This document shows, piece by piece, positions 1 to 12,237 of a stretch of DNA of 64,000 bases. The stretch's first letter is position 1; every line of letters begins with the position of its first letter. Origin of the DNA: Darksidea phi (Eukaryota; Ascomycota; Dothideomycetes; Pleosporales; Lentitheciaceae); the NCBI GenBank assembly GCA_030770425.1, contig JASJFT010000012.1, forward strand, positions 62,001 through 126,000, read 5' to 3'. The notes under the pieces are model-generated. The model was not told where the DNA came from. It ran no database searches and saw nothing but the letters and a program-made list of their open reading frames with translations. The translations under genes were made by a program, and so were the position numbers.

Positions 1-506
1 CTTTCGATCGTGATAGCTCCTTGATCTACGAGTAATGTCAATCAGGATGCGTCAATATAGTTGTGAATGACCGAACCTTATCGTCTTTGGCCTTCTCGTC
101 ATCCTTGTCATCCTCCTCATCGGTCTTCTTCGTATCCTTGTCTTTCTCCTTGCCCTTCTCTTTGTCTTTGGCCTTGCGCTTTTCGCGCTTGATCTTCTGC
201 TTCTCCTCGTACTCCTTCTTCACCTTTTCAATCTCGCGCTCAAGCTCTTCTTTCTTCTTACGAGCTGCGACAGCAGCCGCTTCGTCGGCATCAGGCTGGC
301 AGAAGCCGCGGTCTGATAGGTGTCCGACACAGGTATAGAAGAAGTCCTGGCACTCTTAAGCTCCTAGACAGTATCCACTGTGGGAGGCTATCTACCTTGT
401 TGTCAGGTGTGATGAGGACAGAGGTTGTTGGCTTGTAGCAGACCCAACAAGCCTTTCCAGCGCCGTCCGCTACCTTACGATGGTGCCAGACGTTCTGCAG
501 AGCCAT
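1..506 (-). CDS. VFA1: VPS4-associated protein 1 (Vfa1), partial
   Basis: Vfa1 binds the AAA ATPase Vps4 and stimulates it in the ESCRT/endosomal sorting pathway. Exons read on the minus strand are 506-396, 346-77 and 25 to beyond base 1. Intron 1 starts GTAGAT and ends CAG; intron 2 starts GTTCGG and ends TAG; phases agree. The start MALQNVWHHRKVADGAGKAC, followed by WVC and a second cysteine pair after the first intron (FFYTCVGH...GFCQP), is the family's zinc-binding-like N-terminus. It is followed by a long Lys/Glu/Asp-rich helical region. The C-terminal part (after KDDK) lies outside the window, so the gene is truncated by the window edge only. Family assignment is from motif memory and is fairly secure; intron 2 is less certain than intron 1. 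Confidence 0.82.
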
Positions 507-1097
507 GATCAACCTTCCTAGCTGCCGTCTCTCCAGGTACTTGAGCGGGGGCCACGACGTCCGGAGAATATGTTCTAAGCGCCCGGTAGATGAAGCGGCA
601 AGTTGCTCTTTGAAGCAGGGAAGGTACTGTGTTCGTTTCTTCCTTCTGAGTAGCAACCGAGGAAATTCCAACGTAGGTACAGAGTAAATAGGCTATTGCG
701 CCAGTCAGACTGCACAGCAGACCTTATGGTGATTGCCTTGTAGTTGGATTAGTGTGGCGCTATAAGGCTGGACAGATCGCGCGCTAGCCTTATATAGGCT
801 TAGTGTCTGACAGAGCCTCGCGATTATCGCTGACTGAATGCCATGCCTTACCTCCCGTTATCAACCAACACATGCGTCTAGCTCACGTGAAAAGGCATCT
901 GGCGCGAAAAACCGCGTTCAAAATAGCACCAAGCCATATCTCAGGTCATTACGTACAAGTCTGGCAGGGTAGAACGCTCTCGCACTCGAAACTTTTCAGT
1001 ATGCCTGCTTACCCCTTACACTCAGCCAGCGATAGTGCTGATTCATCCTGTAGTACATCAACCGTATCATACTAAAAAGGCTCCGAGTATCTCTACC
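507..1097. other. Intergenic, divergent promoter region between VFA1 and the TatD gene
   Basis: Both flanking genes point away from this 591-base interval, so it should hold both promoters. Only short ORFs without family features are present. I see no RNA gene or repeat. Confidence 0.6.
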
Positions 1098-2334
1098 ATG
1101 GGAAGCGAACCAACTCAGCTGCGTTATGTCGATGTTGGTCCGAGGCGCCTCATTCAACCTGTAACGCTAGCTCACACATATAGATTGGCATCAACCTCAC
1201 TGACCCTGTCTTCCGGGGAGAGTATCATGGAACCCAAAGACACGAGAATGACTTCGAAGATATTCTCCAACGCGGCGTAGACGCCGGGTGTAAGAAGTTC
1301 ATGGTTACAGGATCAGACCTCCAAGAATCAGAGCACGCTGTGGAGATCGCGAAAGCATACCGTAAGTTAGAGAGCATTGGTCAACGCCTTCTCGTCGCAT
1401 TTTCTAAAACCCTACCACATCTGTTCCCAGAATATCCCAGATCCAAACCTCATCCGCGATGACCGGCATAAATAGAGCTTCCGCTGATATCACCTAGCCG
1501 GTCTCTGCTACGCAACAGTAGGCGTCCACCCCTGCTCAGCAAAACACTTCGACACGCACCCCGGTGGCCCTACCGCCCTCCTCACCTCACTTAAAGAACT
1601 TGCCCTTGCCGCCAAAGCTACCAATAATGCCGTGGCTTTCGGAGAAATTGGGCTCGACTACGACCGCCTCTTCCTGACGCCCAGAGACCAGCAACTCGAG
1701 TACTTCGAAGCCCAGCTTTCAATTGCCGTGGAAGTTCAGCTACCGCTATTCTTGCACTCACGTGCCGCCGCCGAAGACTTTGAGCGGTTGCTAGGAGCTA
1801 GGTTAGATGAGCTGCCCAAGAGAGGACTTGTACACAGTTTTACCGGGACGGTGGAGGAGATGAAGAGAGTGGTTAACATGGGATTTGACATTGGTGTTAA
1901 TGGGTGTAGCATGAAAAGTAAGGATTCCAGACCCGATTTTAACGGTATTAAGCTAACAGATCCCTAGCGGAGGAAAATATAGAAGTTGTGCGCGCTATCC
2001 CTCTCAAGCACCTACAAATCGAAACCGACGGCCCTTGGTGCGAAATGCGCCCCTCGCACGCCTCCGCCAAATTCCTCAAAGGTGCCCCGCCGCTCCCCAA
2101 AGCCGTCAAGAAGGAGAAGTTCGTCAAAGGTGCCATGGTGAAAGGGCGTAATGAGCCCGCCACGATACCACATGTTGCATATGCGATAGCCAAAATTAAG
2201 GATATCACTGTAGAGGAAGTGTGTGAAGCGTAAGTGCGAGCGAGGTTTGAATGCAAGATTCCGCGTAACTAACGTGATGCAGTGCATGGCACAACTCGAT
2301 CAAGATGTTTGGCCTAGGCGAGCAGATTGAGTGA
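1098..2334 (+). CDS. TatD-family metal-dependent hydrolase (TATDN1-like)
   Basis: Five exons: 1098-1133, 1184-1361, 1498-1917, 1968-2229 and 2283-2334, giving 315 residues, a usual length for the eukaryotic TATDN1 branch. TatD proteins are TIM-barrel metal-dependent nucleases (3'-5' exonuclease/DNase activity) linked to DNA repair and apoptotic DNA breakdown. Visible motifs in order are YVD-IGINLTDP (split by intron 1), CYATVGVHPC, FGEIGLDYDR, PLFLHSR, GLVHSFTG and the C-terminal IETDGPWCEMRPSH, which together carry the metal-binding His/Glu/Asp residues. Intron 1 has an unusual donor (GTTGGT). Intron 2 is long for this genome (136 bases), but skipping it restores the expected AYPGLCYATVG. 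The stop follows MFGLGEQIE, the normal end of the family. Confidence 0.88.
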
Positions 2335-3046
2335 GTACGGTGAGGGAAGGCACAATACCAGCCATAGACAAGAATAGACACAAAGACACCCGTGCGTCCA
2401 TCAGAATATCCAAATGTTCACCTCCCCGTACCTGAACCTCTTCCGTTCATCCGTTTAAAAACTCCAAATCATAAATACGGCAAGCTTCCACAATCGCTCT
2501 CTCCAAAGGATCTTGAAGCAAGGACGAGCTATATAATCATGTATGTCTACTAGGCATCGTTGTAGCCCTTGTTCCAGTAGCATATTTTGCTACCAAATCC
2601 TCAATCCCCCTCAAGAATGACAACTTTTACCAAAAACGACCCATTCAAATTGGAGTTCAATACTTCATTTTACACATCACTATATGCCCTTTTTCCAAAA
2701 TCGAGCTCGGTAAAATCAAGAGCGCTGCCTCTCTACGCGCCCCGTTCGATAATCACGTCAAACTATTCTACATGATTGTCATCAATCGCCGATATCTTCA
2801 TACAATAGTCCCCTAGCACATATGCAATCCTAACCATCAATGCACACCACAAATGCCCAATTTTTTTTTTGCAAGTCCCCGTTAGCCTATTCACAATCCG
2901 ATCAACACCCATGAAAATGCATCCCAAAAAGAGCGGCAATCCTGCCAACGCCATCGCTAAACTTTTGTATATTCAAAGGAATGTAATGTACAGGCGACCG
3001 AGCGCCTGGCACTGTACAATTAATGGGAACACTCAATGTGATCCTG
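2335..3046. other. Intergenic between convergent genes
   Basis: Lies between the 3' ends of the TatD and SOG2 genes. It holds a run of T near 2865 and no supported gene. Confidence 0.6.
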
Positions 3047-6013
3047 TCAAATGCGCCGGGCGGTTTGACTGAGAAAGCGATCGGCACGCTCGTTGAAGTT
3101 GATCGTATTAGAGTGCTGAAGTGTCATAGGATTCGGCGTGTTAGGAACCGTTGCCTGAGCAGCAGCACCTAACGCTGCGCTTAGCGGTGTAGCTGGCACC
3201 GGTGTGATGTAGCCTCCAGAGCCTTGGGATCCAAGACTATTGCCCGTATAAGGTTGCGAGAATGCCGACGTAACCGAGGCGATGGACGTATTGATTGGAC
3301 CCAAGGATGACATACCGCTGCTGGTAGTCAAGGTTGGCTTATGCGTGAACTTGGGTGGCTGAGTCCTTGACGTGAAGGACGAGAGCGAGGACGCCAGACC
3401 AGGGTTGTTCGATGTCAAATGTGACCAAGGAGAATCATTGATAGCAAGACTAGCATCCTTGACCGTTTTGTGGAGCGGCTTCATCAATTGTTTGACCTCT
3501 GAGCTCAATAGTCCCATGTTTCGACCTTGTCCGGTGCTAGCAGCCGCTAGTTCGCCCCAAGCCTAAAACGAGTGAGTCGCTTGTTTATCTTAGAACGTGA
3601 GCAATAGTAAAACAAACCTTTATGAAACCCATGCACTGCTGCCAGAAGTCGGGTTGGCTGCGGGTATAGCTATCTTTGAACTGCATCTGCGACAGGCGGT
3701 GGACCAGTGGACCAGTCATCTCTTGTACCTCAATACTCTTTTCGATGAGACCCGCCAGCACCTTGAGTCTGGGATGCTCCGAGTCGAGGTCCCTCCTCAG
3801 AATCTCGTACGTATTCCTGAGCAACCTCAATATTTGCGGAATGGAATTCTGACAGCTGCCGCACGACACGTTGAGTTTGTTGTAAATCCTTCCAAATTGG
3901 GCATCTTCGTCTGCTTCGTCGAAGTTACTAGTCAGCGTGTTGGCCCGCGACATGGTAGTTGCCAAAGTAGAGAAAGATTCGCCTGAGCGAGGCGTGGCGG
4001 CGCTTATGCTCGTCAATGTGTTCGTCCTGCTGTTCTCGTTGCTGTGCAACACAACAGGTGGCAGCATCTGGTAGCCGTTGCGTTGTGGAGGTGAAGCCTG
4101 AAATCGTCGCGGCTTGGACGGCCGAGCGCGTATGGTAGCCACTGTGTCAGGGGCGCCGGGCCTGCGCGAAGCCATAGTTGTGTCCCGGAACTCGGCACCC
4201 AAAATTTGGCAGGCGTTCCTCATCTCTATCAAACTGCTCTGCTGTAAGAAGAGGAAAGTCCGCACCATGCGCGGATCGGCCCTCTGAGTGATTTCTACCC
4301 TATTCTCGGCAATTGAGAGGTTGACGGCCAGAAATGAGTCGAGACAACTTAGAGCGTATTGATAGACAGACTTAGAAAGCTTCTGGGCGTCCTCTTCATC
4401 TTCCTCGGCAAGCGTATCGAAGCGATGGAGTATTTCACTCAGAGCGCGGATATTCAGATACGTAGACGAATAGCGGCGGTAGAAGTCCTCTTTGCGGCGC
4501 AAGTCGTCCTTCGTCCGAGCAGTCCTTTTAATCGAGCGCATCATATGGGAGATGCAGTCATGCAGCTGAGACATAGCGTAGAGAAAGTTCTTCGACGCCT
4601 CCACGACAATATCAGGCGCACGAGACCCACGCTTGTGTTCGCGCACATCGGAGAGCGGGCGATTGGCGAGAGATCGCACGGTGCCAATGTCCCCGTAGCC
4701 GACTGCGGTGGCCGGGCCGGACATGCCATTAGCCCCATTGTTGCCCGGTAGAACGTAGCCCTGACTAAATCCACGGAAGTGGCTTGTTCCCTTCAGCTCA
4801 TCCACCGACCCTAACTCCGAGGTTTTGTTGGTGTATATCCCCATCCGCTTCTGCCGATGGCTGGCCGAGCCCGCGCCGTCGCTCTGACTCCTGTTCCTTT
4901 CATTCGCGCCGTTTGTAAGGATCAATGGTGATATCTGGGGTCTTCGAGATACCCCGTTTGTCTGCGATGTCTGCGATGCAACGCGGTAATGGGACCGGGT
5001 GGGTATTGGCGGCGCGATTCCAGGGCCTGGCGAATCAGGCCGACCTTCTGACAACCCATCGATGTTTCCAAGGCTGGGTTTGACAGGGAACCTTCCGCTG
5101 ACGGCACGCTTCAAAGGGCGTGGAGTCTCTGGATCCCTTTCGGACCAGCTATCTGGGTCAGCAAGCGGAGGTCGACCTAGCAGAAGAGACACTTACCTCT
5201 CATCGCCGGATGATTCGACTTTGATGCGCTCTAACTCTGCTCGCTGCTTCTCCTTGGATGCATGCTGTCTCATGAACTTTTTCACCTGCGTGGCAATGAC
5301 AGCATCACGCTCGTTCTCGTTCGCTGGCGACGGAGCATTATTCCGGATGGTGCAGACCTCTGGCGGCGGGAACTTGAGGTGGTTGCCGTCAAGTTTCAAG
5401 ACCTGCAGACTGTTGATCTCTCCCAAGCAAACCGGCAGTTCCTCGATCTTGTTCTTCGCAATTGCCAGCACCTTTAGCGAGGTGAGGTTCGCAATCTGGG
5501 GCGGTATAGTGCGGAGCTTGTTCCTGCTGACGTCCAGGATTTCAAGCGACGTCATCTCAAGGATCTACGCTGTATCAGTATTCCGGAGCAGGCGAGGCTG
5601 GGGGCGGCGGACGAACGGCATCGGGAATCTCGCGCATCGAATTGTAGCGCACATTGAGGTAGCGGAGGCGCTTGCACTCTATCAGTCGACGGGGCAGCGT
5701 CGTCAACAGATTGTGCGAAAGGGCGAGCCTAAGCAGTCAGTATGCTTGATATTCTCCGGCGGTAGGTTGTGGCAGGTGCCCACCTCTCAATTTCAGCGCG
5801 GATCACATCGATGACCTCGTCGGGTAGGCGCGCTATGTTCTTGTGGCCGAGGTCAATGGTGATGCCCGGCTGCTGCTGCTGGAGGTCCCGCGGGGCATTG
5901 GGGGTGTCGCCGACGCCGCGCTGGGTGATGTCCTGGCGGGACTGGGTGAAGGCGGCCTTGGTGAGGGCCACCACCTCGTCATCCGAGATGGGCGTGGGGA
6001 CGTCGTTGCTCAT
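3047..6013 (-). CDS. SOG2: SOG2-like leucine-rich repeat protein of the RAM morphogenesis pathway
   Basis: Sog2 is an LRR scaffold of the RAM network; it associates with the NDR kinase Cbk1 and Kic1 and controls polarity and cell separation. Exons on the minus strand: 6013-5784, 5728-5617, 5564-5197, 5148-3618 and 3562-3047; total 2757 bases, 918 residues. Splicing reconstructs an uninterrupted LRR series over about residues 50-190, for example LRYLNVRYNSMREIPDAIL-EMTSLEILDVSRNKL across the second intron. A serine/proline-rich linker (ETPRPLKRAVSGRFP) follows, then the Sog2-type C-terminal region (APDIVVEASKNFLYAMSQLH, through SRSQ and CMGFIK-AWGELAAAS). The third intron uses the AGATAG acceptor; the nearer CAG would give a stop. 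The start is the first ATG in frame (MSNDVPTPISDDE). I am confident of the family. Confidence 0.9.
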
Positions 6014-6844
6014 GGCAAGGGAATTATCGGTTCGCGGGGGCTCATGGTGGTCGTGGTGGAGAGCGGAGGACAGAGGACAGCACAGTGAAGCACGCAAGGA
6101 GCTGTCGGTGTCAATCGTTGGAGCCCCTGCACCGCGCTTGTCGTGTCGGGCCTAGTCAGTCAGGAACGCCGCAGAAAGAGCCACCACCACGACAGCTTCT
6201 CGCCCAGCAGCCACTCGTATAGCCTGAATGGCCGCCGCCGCACTGCTGTTACACGAAGCGCTGCAGCTTCGAGCGCAGCACCACCTTTTTGCTTTCGTGA
6301 GAGCCGTGGAGCCGTTGCACCTTGGACACTACCGTGAGCGGGACCGTTGACAAGCGGAACGGCCCAAATCCTCCGCCACGCGCCGTTGACGAATGCCGCA
6401 CCGGCGGAGAATTCGCCTATCGATTCGCCTTCTGAATAGGGTCCAGGTCTTATATTGTCTCGGGCATGAGTGGACGGCTGGCCACTTTGGTATCCTAGCC
6501 GACCATGCTCCCTTAGGATCGGGATGGCTTGCATGGTGATGATGTCAATCAAGAGATAGACGCGTAGTAGACACGCAGTAGCGGATCCGACAGTTACTTC
6601 CCGTCATCTAAAGTCTACGCATGCAGCTCATTTGGCCGTCTGCTTTACTTGTTCATCGCCGCATTCTCGCGCCGTTCGGACGACCGCCGCCAATTCGCCC
6701 TTCATCATCCCGCCAGACATTGACGTTGGATCTGTACGAGCCTTTGAAGGAGGACCTTCGGATCGAAGACGGCGGCTCGGATGAAGCAGCGCTGCCGCCC
6801 ATCCGATCGAAAAAGCCTGCGTCTATATGCCCAGCACCTTCGAC
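6014..6844. other. Upstream region of SOG2
   Basis: Divergent interval between SOG2 and a decayed gene. ORFs here lack family features and are probably spurious. Confidence 0.5.
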
Positions 6845-7772
6845 AATGCCATCCACTAAGCCATTGCGCCTCCGCTCCCCAGCAAGAACCCTCTTAGATC
6901 AAGACAGGACCCATTGAAACCACCTCCACATTCGAGGAACTTCTCGCACCCGATAAAGGAGCAGCTCGCACCGCAAGTGCTGCACCCAACCGCAAGCCCT
7001 CGAGCGCACTATCGTACCGTACCAATCTACGTTTCCCGCCTGGCCTGCACCGATGGAGCTCCCTCGAGACCATCGATTTGGTGACGAAAACGACATGGGC
7101 CACTGACGGCAATTAATGGGACGAGCCTGAATACCCCGTCGGTGAAGAGTTGTCGTTGTCATCGCCCTTCTTTTCGAAGACATCGCCATTGTTCTCTCAC
7201 AGGAGAATCGAGTCGGCGACAACTATACCATGTACTCGACGTGAGAGTCTGCGAGACGAGCCTAACTATGTCGCACCTGAGGACTCGTCATCGCCGTCGC
7301 AAACCTGTCATAGATAATGAAGAGAACAACTGGGCGCAACTGAGCGCACCATCAAGACAGTCTTCAAACTGTTCCTCTAGGGCTACTTTGCTACCTTCTA
7401 CACCTACGTCGGCGCGACCTAGCAGCTCTACCCGACCCTCAACAACCTCAATATTTCGCAAGTTGAAACCGAACAAAGCGCGAGAACCTCTCCTCAGCCC
7501 GCACATCTCGAAATAGAAAAGACGATTGAGTTCGACTAGCAGTTGCAACTCCCTTGTCCAGCTCCATCATGAGCATATCCTCCGGCCGACCGCCTGAACT
7601 TGGATATCCCTCGCCATCGGCGGCATCGCAATAGTCACAGTCGAGCAGAGAATGGAAGTCGGGCAGCTTTGACATAACCACATTGAGCCAGGCAGATGTG
7701 AAGAAGTCTAAAAAGAAGGGCCTCGACCCCGCACTATATGCTGAGATGAAGGCAGCGCGAAGGGGGGAGTTC
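6845..7772 (+). pseudogene. Decayed protein-coding gene with glutamine-to-stop changes and frameshifts
   Basis: I do not recognise the family. Coding-like text runs along the plus strand but is broken by stops and frame changes. In-frame stops are TAG 6895-6897, TAA 7114-7116, TAG 7378-7380, TAG 7420-7422, TAG 7537-7539 and TAG 7632-7634. Reading glutamine at each stop gives plausible text, e.g. QEPS(Q)IKTGPIE, ATDGN(Q)WDEPEYPVGEE, FKLFL(Q)GYFATFYTYVGAT(Q)QLY and EFD(Q)QLQLP. Each is therefore consistent with CAG or CAA becoming TAG or TAA. At least three frame changes are also needed (near 6860-6880, 7310-7345 and 7553). The text ends with SQADVKKSKKKGLDPALYAE and a possible donor GTAAGT at 7773. 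The true start is unclear; the ATG at 6845 is a guess. Confidence 0.6.
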
Positions 7773-10700
7773 GTAAGTCCTATCTGCCGGAACACGATCT
7801 TATGTTACGATAGCTTGGTGGCACTGGTAACGACAACACTCTCTAATGCCGGGCTCATCGATCGCGTGCTATATCACACACCACGCCATCTCTTCATCCA
7901 GCGCGCTACAGCTGCATCCATCCCGCTACGCCAGTTGCAGTTGCCGTCCCCGCAGTCATGAAATCATGACAACACAACACCGCAACCCTGTTCGCCCGCG
8001 TGTCGCGCTCGCCGATCCACTCGATTGTCAGCTTCGCTTCGCCTCCTGCGTACCGTAACTCCGTGCCCGTATCGCTATCAAGACGAACCTCACCTTAGCA
8101 TCATCTATTTCCCTCTGCCACAATATAAACAACGTGGCATTCCATCCACATGATCGCTGGCGAGCAGATTACGACGCTGGAACCCGGGAAAGCAGTAGAT
8201 ATACCGAGCACATATTAATATAGAAAGTGCCGGTGCAAGTGTTTTGGAACGGAAGCGTGGAATTTTGGGGTTTCCCTCGGCTTCCAGTGCTCCGATAGCC
8301 AGGGAATGAGGCAGCTCGCGTCCGGTTATTATATGCTTGCTGCGTCGTGATATATGGCAAGCAACCCTGTCCAGCCCATGTGAAATTGTCAGTCACTACC
8401 CGATCAGCTTGCGGGTTACGGTTGGGGATGGGGACATGCGGCTTCGTGTTCCGGTATATGCAAGGTACCTTTGTACTAGGTGCGAGTATGTGAATGTTAT
8501 CCGATGGGGATGAAGATGGCGATACTCGATCGAGCTTGCCGGAATGTGCAATTGGCAACCCGGTGAGATTCCTTGAAGGACGGTGCAACGCTGCAGAAAA
8601 TCAAATGAGCGTTCTGATATGCGCTGGAAATACGCAAGAAACAGTAGAGAATGGCAAAAGTCGCAAAAGGCAATTACCCAAAGCCAATGAGCCAAGTCTT
8701 ATAATCGCCACCCTAACATCTCGAAGTCTGACAATTACCTCCAAATTCTCACCGATTGCATCCCCGACCATGGAACCGTCTTAATACAGCAAACCACGAT
8801 ATGATATTGAGAAAAACCAGAGGGTTTGGTCAAGATCAGCACCATCGTGATGCGTTGACGTCGGCACCTTCCCTTCTCAGCTCCGCAGATATTAAGGTTT
8901 AGATTACGGCCTTCCCGCAATGGGTTTAGAGGGAGGCTGCGAAAACCAGGTGAGCGCAGCCGTTGCATATTAAATCGTGCGCAGTGTCGGGCTTTGGGTG
9001 TAGTTCCTGTATATTGCTCCGCGGTTCCCGGTGGTGGGGTTCGTTGGCGGCGACGTACGTGGTGATTTTCGAGCCTGCCGATCAGCGCTATTGCCTGCTG
9101 CACGAGAACTCTGTCCCGCACCAGGAGCCATGCATGACTGCAACGATACCAGAGTGAGGGCGAATAGCATAGGCCTGCACACGCACTAGAACCACGTATC
9201 CCCGTGTGGGAGCTGGTAATCTACGCAGCTAAACACCACTTCAGGCCGTGGCTCCGCGGCGTGTATTACTCGCTACTGCTTACCCGGCTAGCCTAGTGTG
9301 TAGGTGGCCTGGTAACTGCCGTGGGCTAGGTGGCGATCATGTATTGCTGCTTTTGCGGGCGTATGACTTGTGCAGATGGCTGATTAGGGGTGAGAGGTGG
9401 CTTGCATGCTTGAGCTGGGTTGGCAGTCTGTGTCTAAGGTTTGACGGGCGGGTTGGATCAGTAATTCGCGTGCATAGGATTACTTTCGTCCGACGGCCCA
9501 GAGAGTTCCTAACATTCCTGCGCTTCGCATCATCACCTTTCCTCCATTTCAAACATGTTCGTCATCGCTAAAGAAAAAGAACTAAGAAAACATCCGATTG
9601 ATGATCCACCGATCCCAAGCTCCACACCCAACCCCGCATCTCACCGCGTCAATCACCCAACGCTCACGTCACCACAGCCCACAATCACCAGCTATCCTTC
9701 TAGAACTCTCCTCAGACCCCTCCAATAACGTCCGACACTGCCTACTTGTATCTCCGCCTGACTTCGCCCCCTCCAAGCCACTCCCGCAACATGTCGATCT
9801 CTCCACCACACCGTCGCACAAACCCGAGCCCAAGCCCACACCCTCCATGCCCACTATAAGTTTTTCGAAATTCCAAGCCCCCCCGTGGATGCATGGCCCA
9901 CGTGCAGCCTTCCCTACCCGCCAAAGAACCGACGCAGTGTAGAATGGTGCGTGCATGTCTTGTTGTTAGTAATCGAACATAGCCCAGCCTGGGATGCACA
10001 ATGTACTATGGAATGTAGATTCCCGAGCGCCGCGATGCGGTATTACCCGGTACTATCGTTTTTCCCGGCATCCGGAAGACTACGTATCCGTTGGGAGGTT
10101 GCGACGTCTTCTATTGCCTTGTGAGGGTCAGAGGGGCACAGCGGATGGTCGCGGAGAGTGATTATGACATGGTGACTATCCTGGCCTGAGGTGGGTCTGG
10201 ATGGTGAAAGGGGCGGTGCAGGGGTTCCAAAGGTATGCTAAGGCGTACTTGCCTACGTTCAACAACAACGACGCCTATCGGCTCATTCACCGGCCTATAC
10301 TAGCCCGCATAGTCTCCAATTCCTAGACGCAATCTCGCCGAATCGATCAAACGCTCACCCCCATCCATCATGCAGCCTCACCAAACCGCCCTAGTATCGC
10401 TCGCCTTAAAGCGCCACCGACTCCCCGCTTTACAAACATGGAAACCCTTTGTGTGCGCAGTGGGTATTGTGGAGCGCGTGATGAAAGTAACACACGCTTT
10501 AGTTTCACCGTCGATGGCGTGAAACGGTGTTGGGAGGGATGAGGTGGGTTGGCCGCATCAATCCAGGGGTTCAAGATCCGCGAGTAGCGTCATGGGCGAC
10601 CTCATGTATTATTATCGATCACAACTTTGATAGATTGGAATTGCGCGATGGTAATGCAATGCAAAGTGTGGAATCTGACCTCGTTACACGCGTACGTCAA

Positions 10701-11104
10701 ACGCCCATGTGTAAACAAACGCGGGGAGGGGGGGCCATAAAGGCGTGCCATCAATAGAAGCGCGTAAGATCGATAATGTAAGTCGATCTCCGAATCCCAT
10801 AAGCTATCGAAAACGCGGCACGATAAAGTACGTACCAATAAATGCACGCTGTACAACACCGAGACATTTCCATTTCCAGCCTCAACCCAAAGTTCGCCCT
10901 CAAACCACAACGACGCCTCAACCAGCAAACCCATTACATACCGGAAATCCAACTCGACCAATATCTCACCGTCCGCGGTAAGGAGTGATCTGCCACACAC
11001 CCACACGCACACACACGACGCGCAGCCTTAGCCCCAACCGAAAGAAAGAAAAAAAAGAGGCAAAGTCGCAACTCCGTCAATACATCACCTCATCCCCTTA
11101 ATAT

Positions 11105-11136
11105 ATACACACGCACACACACACACAGAGAGAGAT
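11105..11136. repeat. CA/GA microsatellite
   Basis: An interrupted run of CA dinucleotides passes directly into GA dinucleotides. A simple sequence repeat, not coding. Confidence 0.85.
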
Positions 11137-12174
11137 AAGACACCCCGAGCGCATATGCACCCCATAATCTAACCAATAGCGCTTACCAACAGCCGTTGAC
11201 ATTGTCTCTCGCATCACAAGACCCATTCTAATTCCAACTCCCAACTCCTCCAGGAACATAAACATAACCGCAAGCACAGTCAGACCCGGTGTCCTGGTAC
11301 CTCCCACCCGCACACGCAAATAGTTCTGAACACGAGCGGAAAACGCCACCAACACCCTTCCCAAGCACACCCGCATACTCCGCTAAATAACCTAACCCTT
11401 CTACGTCATGCTCGACCATGGCATGCGCTAGGGTCCCTGATGGGTAAAAAAGTGTTGGCAAGGAATGCTATCTACTATTCACTATGCGGCTGTATTGTCA
11501 GCTATGCTTATGGGTTGGTTATCGATCGCAGTACTGACGCCGGCATGTGCCCATAAGCCTTGTGGCGGGGTGACGAATACCCGGGTCGGGCATGAGCCGT
11601 TTTCAACACACAGTTACAAAGCAATCTGTCTGAACCATTCGCTCGGAAAAAGAATCATGTGTATCGCCCATACGGGAATGTGCTTGATTGATCGCCTCGT
11701 CGCGTGAGACGACATTTCCCTCTACTCTATTTCCAATCCACCGGTTTTCCCAGAGTTTCCCGACTCGGGAAAACGTCCAATACAAACGGCTAGCCACTAG
11801 AAATATACAATTGATACAATAATAAGAATAGCCACCCCGTCCCAATCATCATGTAAAAAGACGCCAGGCCAGTTCCTTTGGCCCCAACGTGATAGGAATA
11901 AACGCCAGAACCCGTCCGTAAGGGTTGTTGTATCTGAACAACAGAATGATATGTCCCTCCCTGGGCCTAAGAGTGATAATTTTGTAGCAAGAACGCCAAA
12001 TCCCTAGGAAAATGCAGAGGGAAATCCAGAAAACCACCCATGTGTGGTATAAAAGCAAGTGCGCCAATTCACCTTGTGTGTACAAGTGGATTTGAATAGC
12101 AACGACGCCGGGTTATGCAGCCCAAATGCAAGATGCAGATCGCTCTGATATCAGTCGTAATCGTTTCTGCTTTT

Positions 12175-12194
12175 GATCCGTATCGATACGGATC
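12175..12194. repeat. Perfect 20-base palindrome downstream of the RGS gene
   Basis: The sequence GATCCGTATCGATACGGATC is identical to its own reverse complement. It lies about 43 bases beyond the stop of the RGS gene, so in an mRNA it could form a hairpin in the 3' UTR. A symmetric protein-binding site is equally possible. No family assignment. Confidence 0.8.
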
Positions 12195-12237
12195 GGGGGA
12201 GGAAGAGATTCGGTGAAACCATTGGGTCCAACGGAAC

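Larger units (their letters stand above)
7773..12237. other. Long stretch without a supported gene
   Basis: About 4.5 kb with only short ORFs lacking motifs on either strand. It contains an A/G-rich tract near 11041-11060, a CA/GA microsatellite near 11105-11136, and a perfect 20-base palindrome at 12175-12194. Part is probably the 3' flank of the RGS gene. Nothing resembles a transposase, RNA gene or spliced conserved protein. Confidence 0.5.

Noticed and set aside
6845..7772. Reassignment of TAG to glutamine
   Set aside because: In-frame TAG occurs only in this one decayed patch together with frameshifts, and intact genes such as GUT2 end in TAG. Ordinary nonsense mutation explains it.
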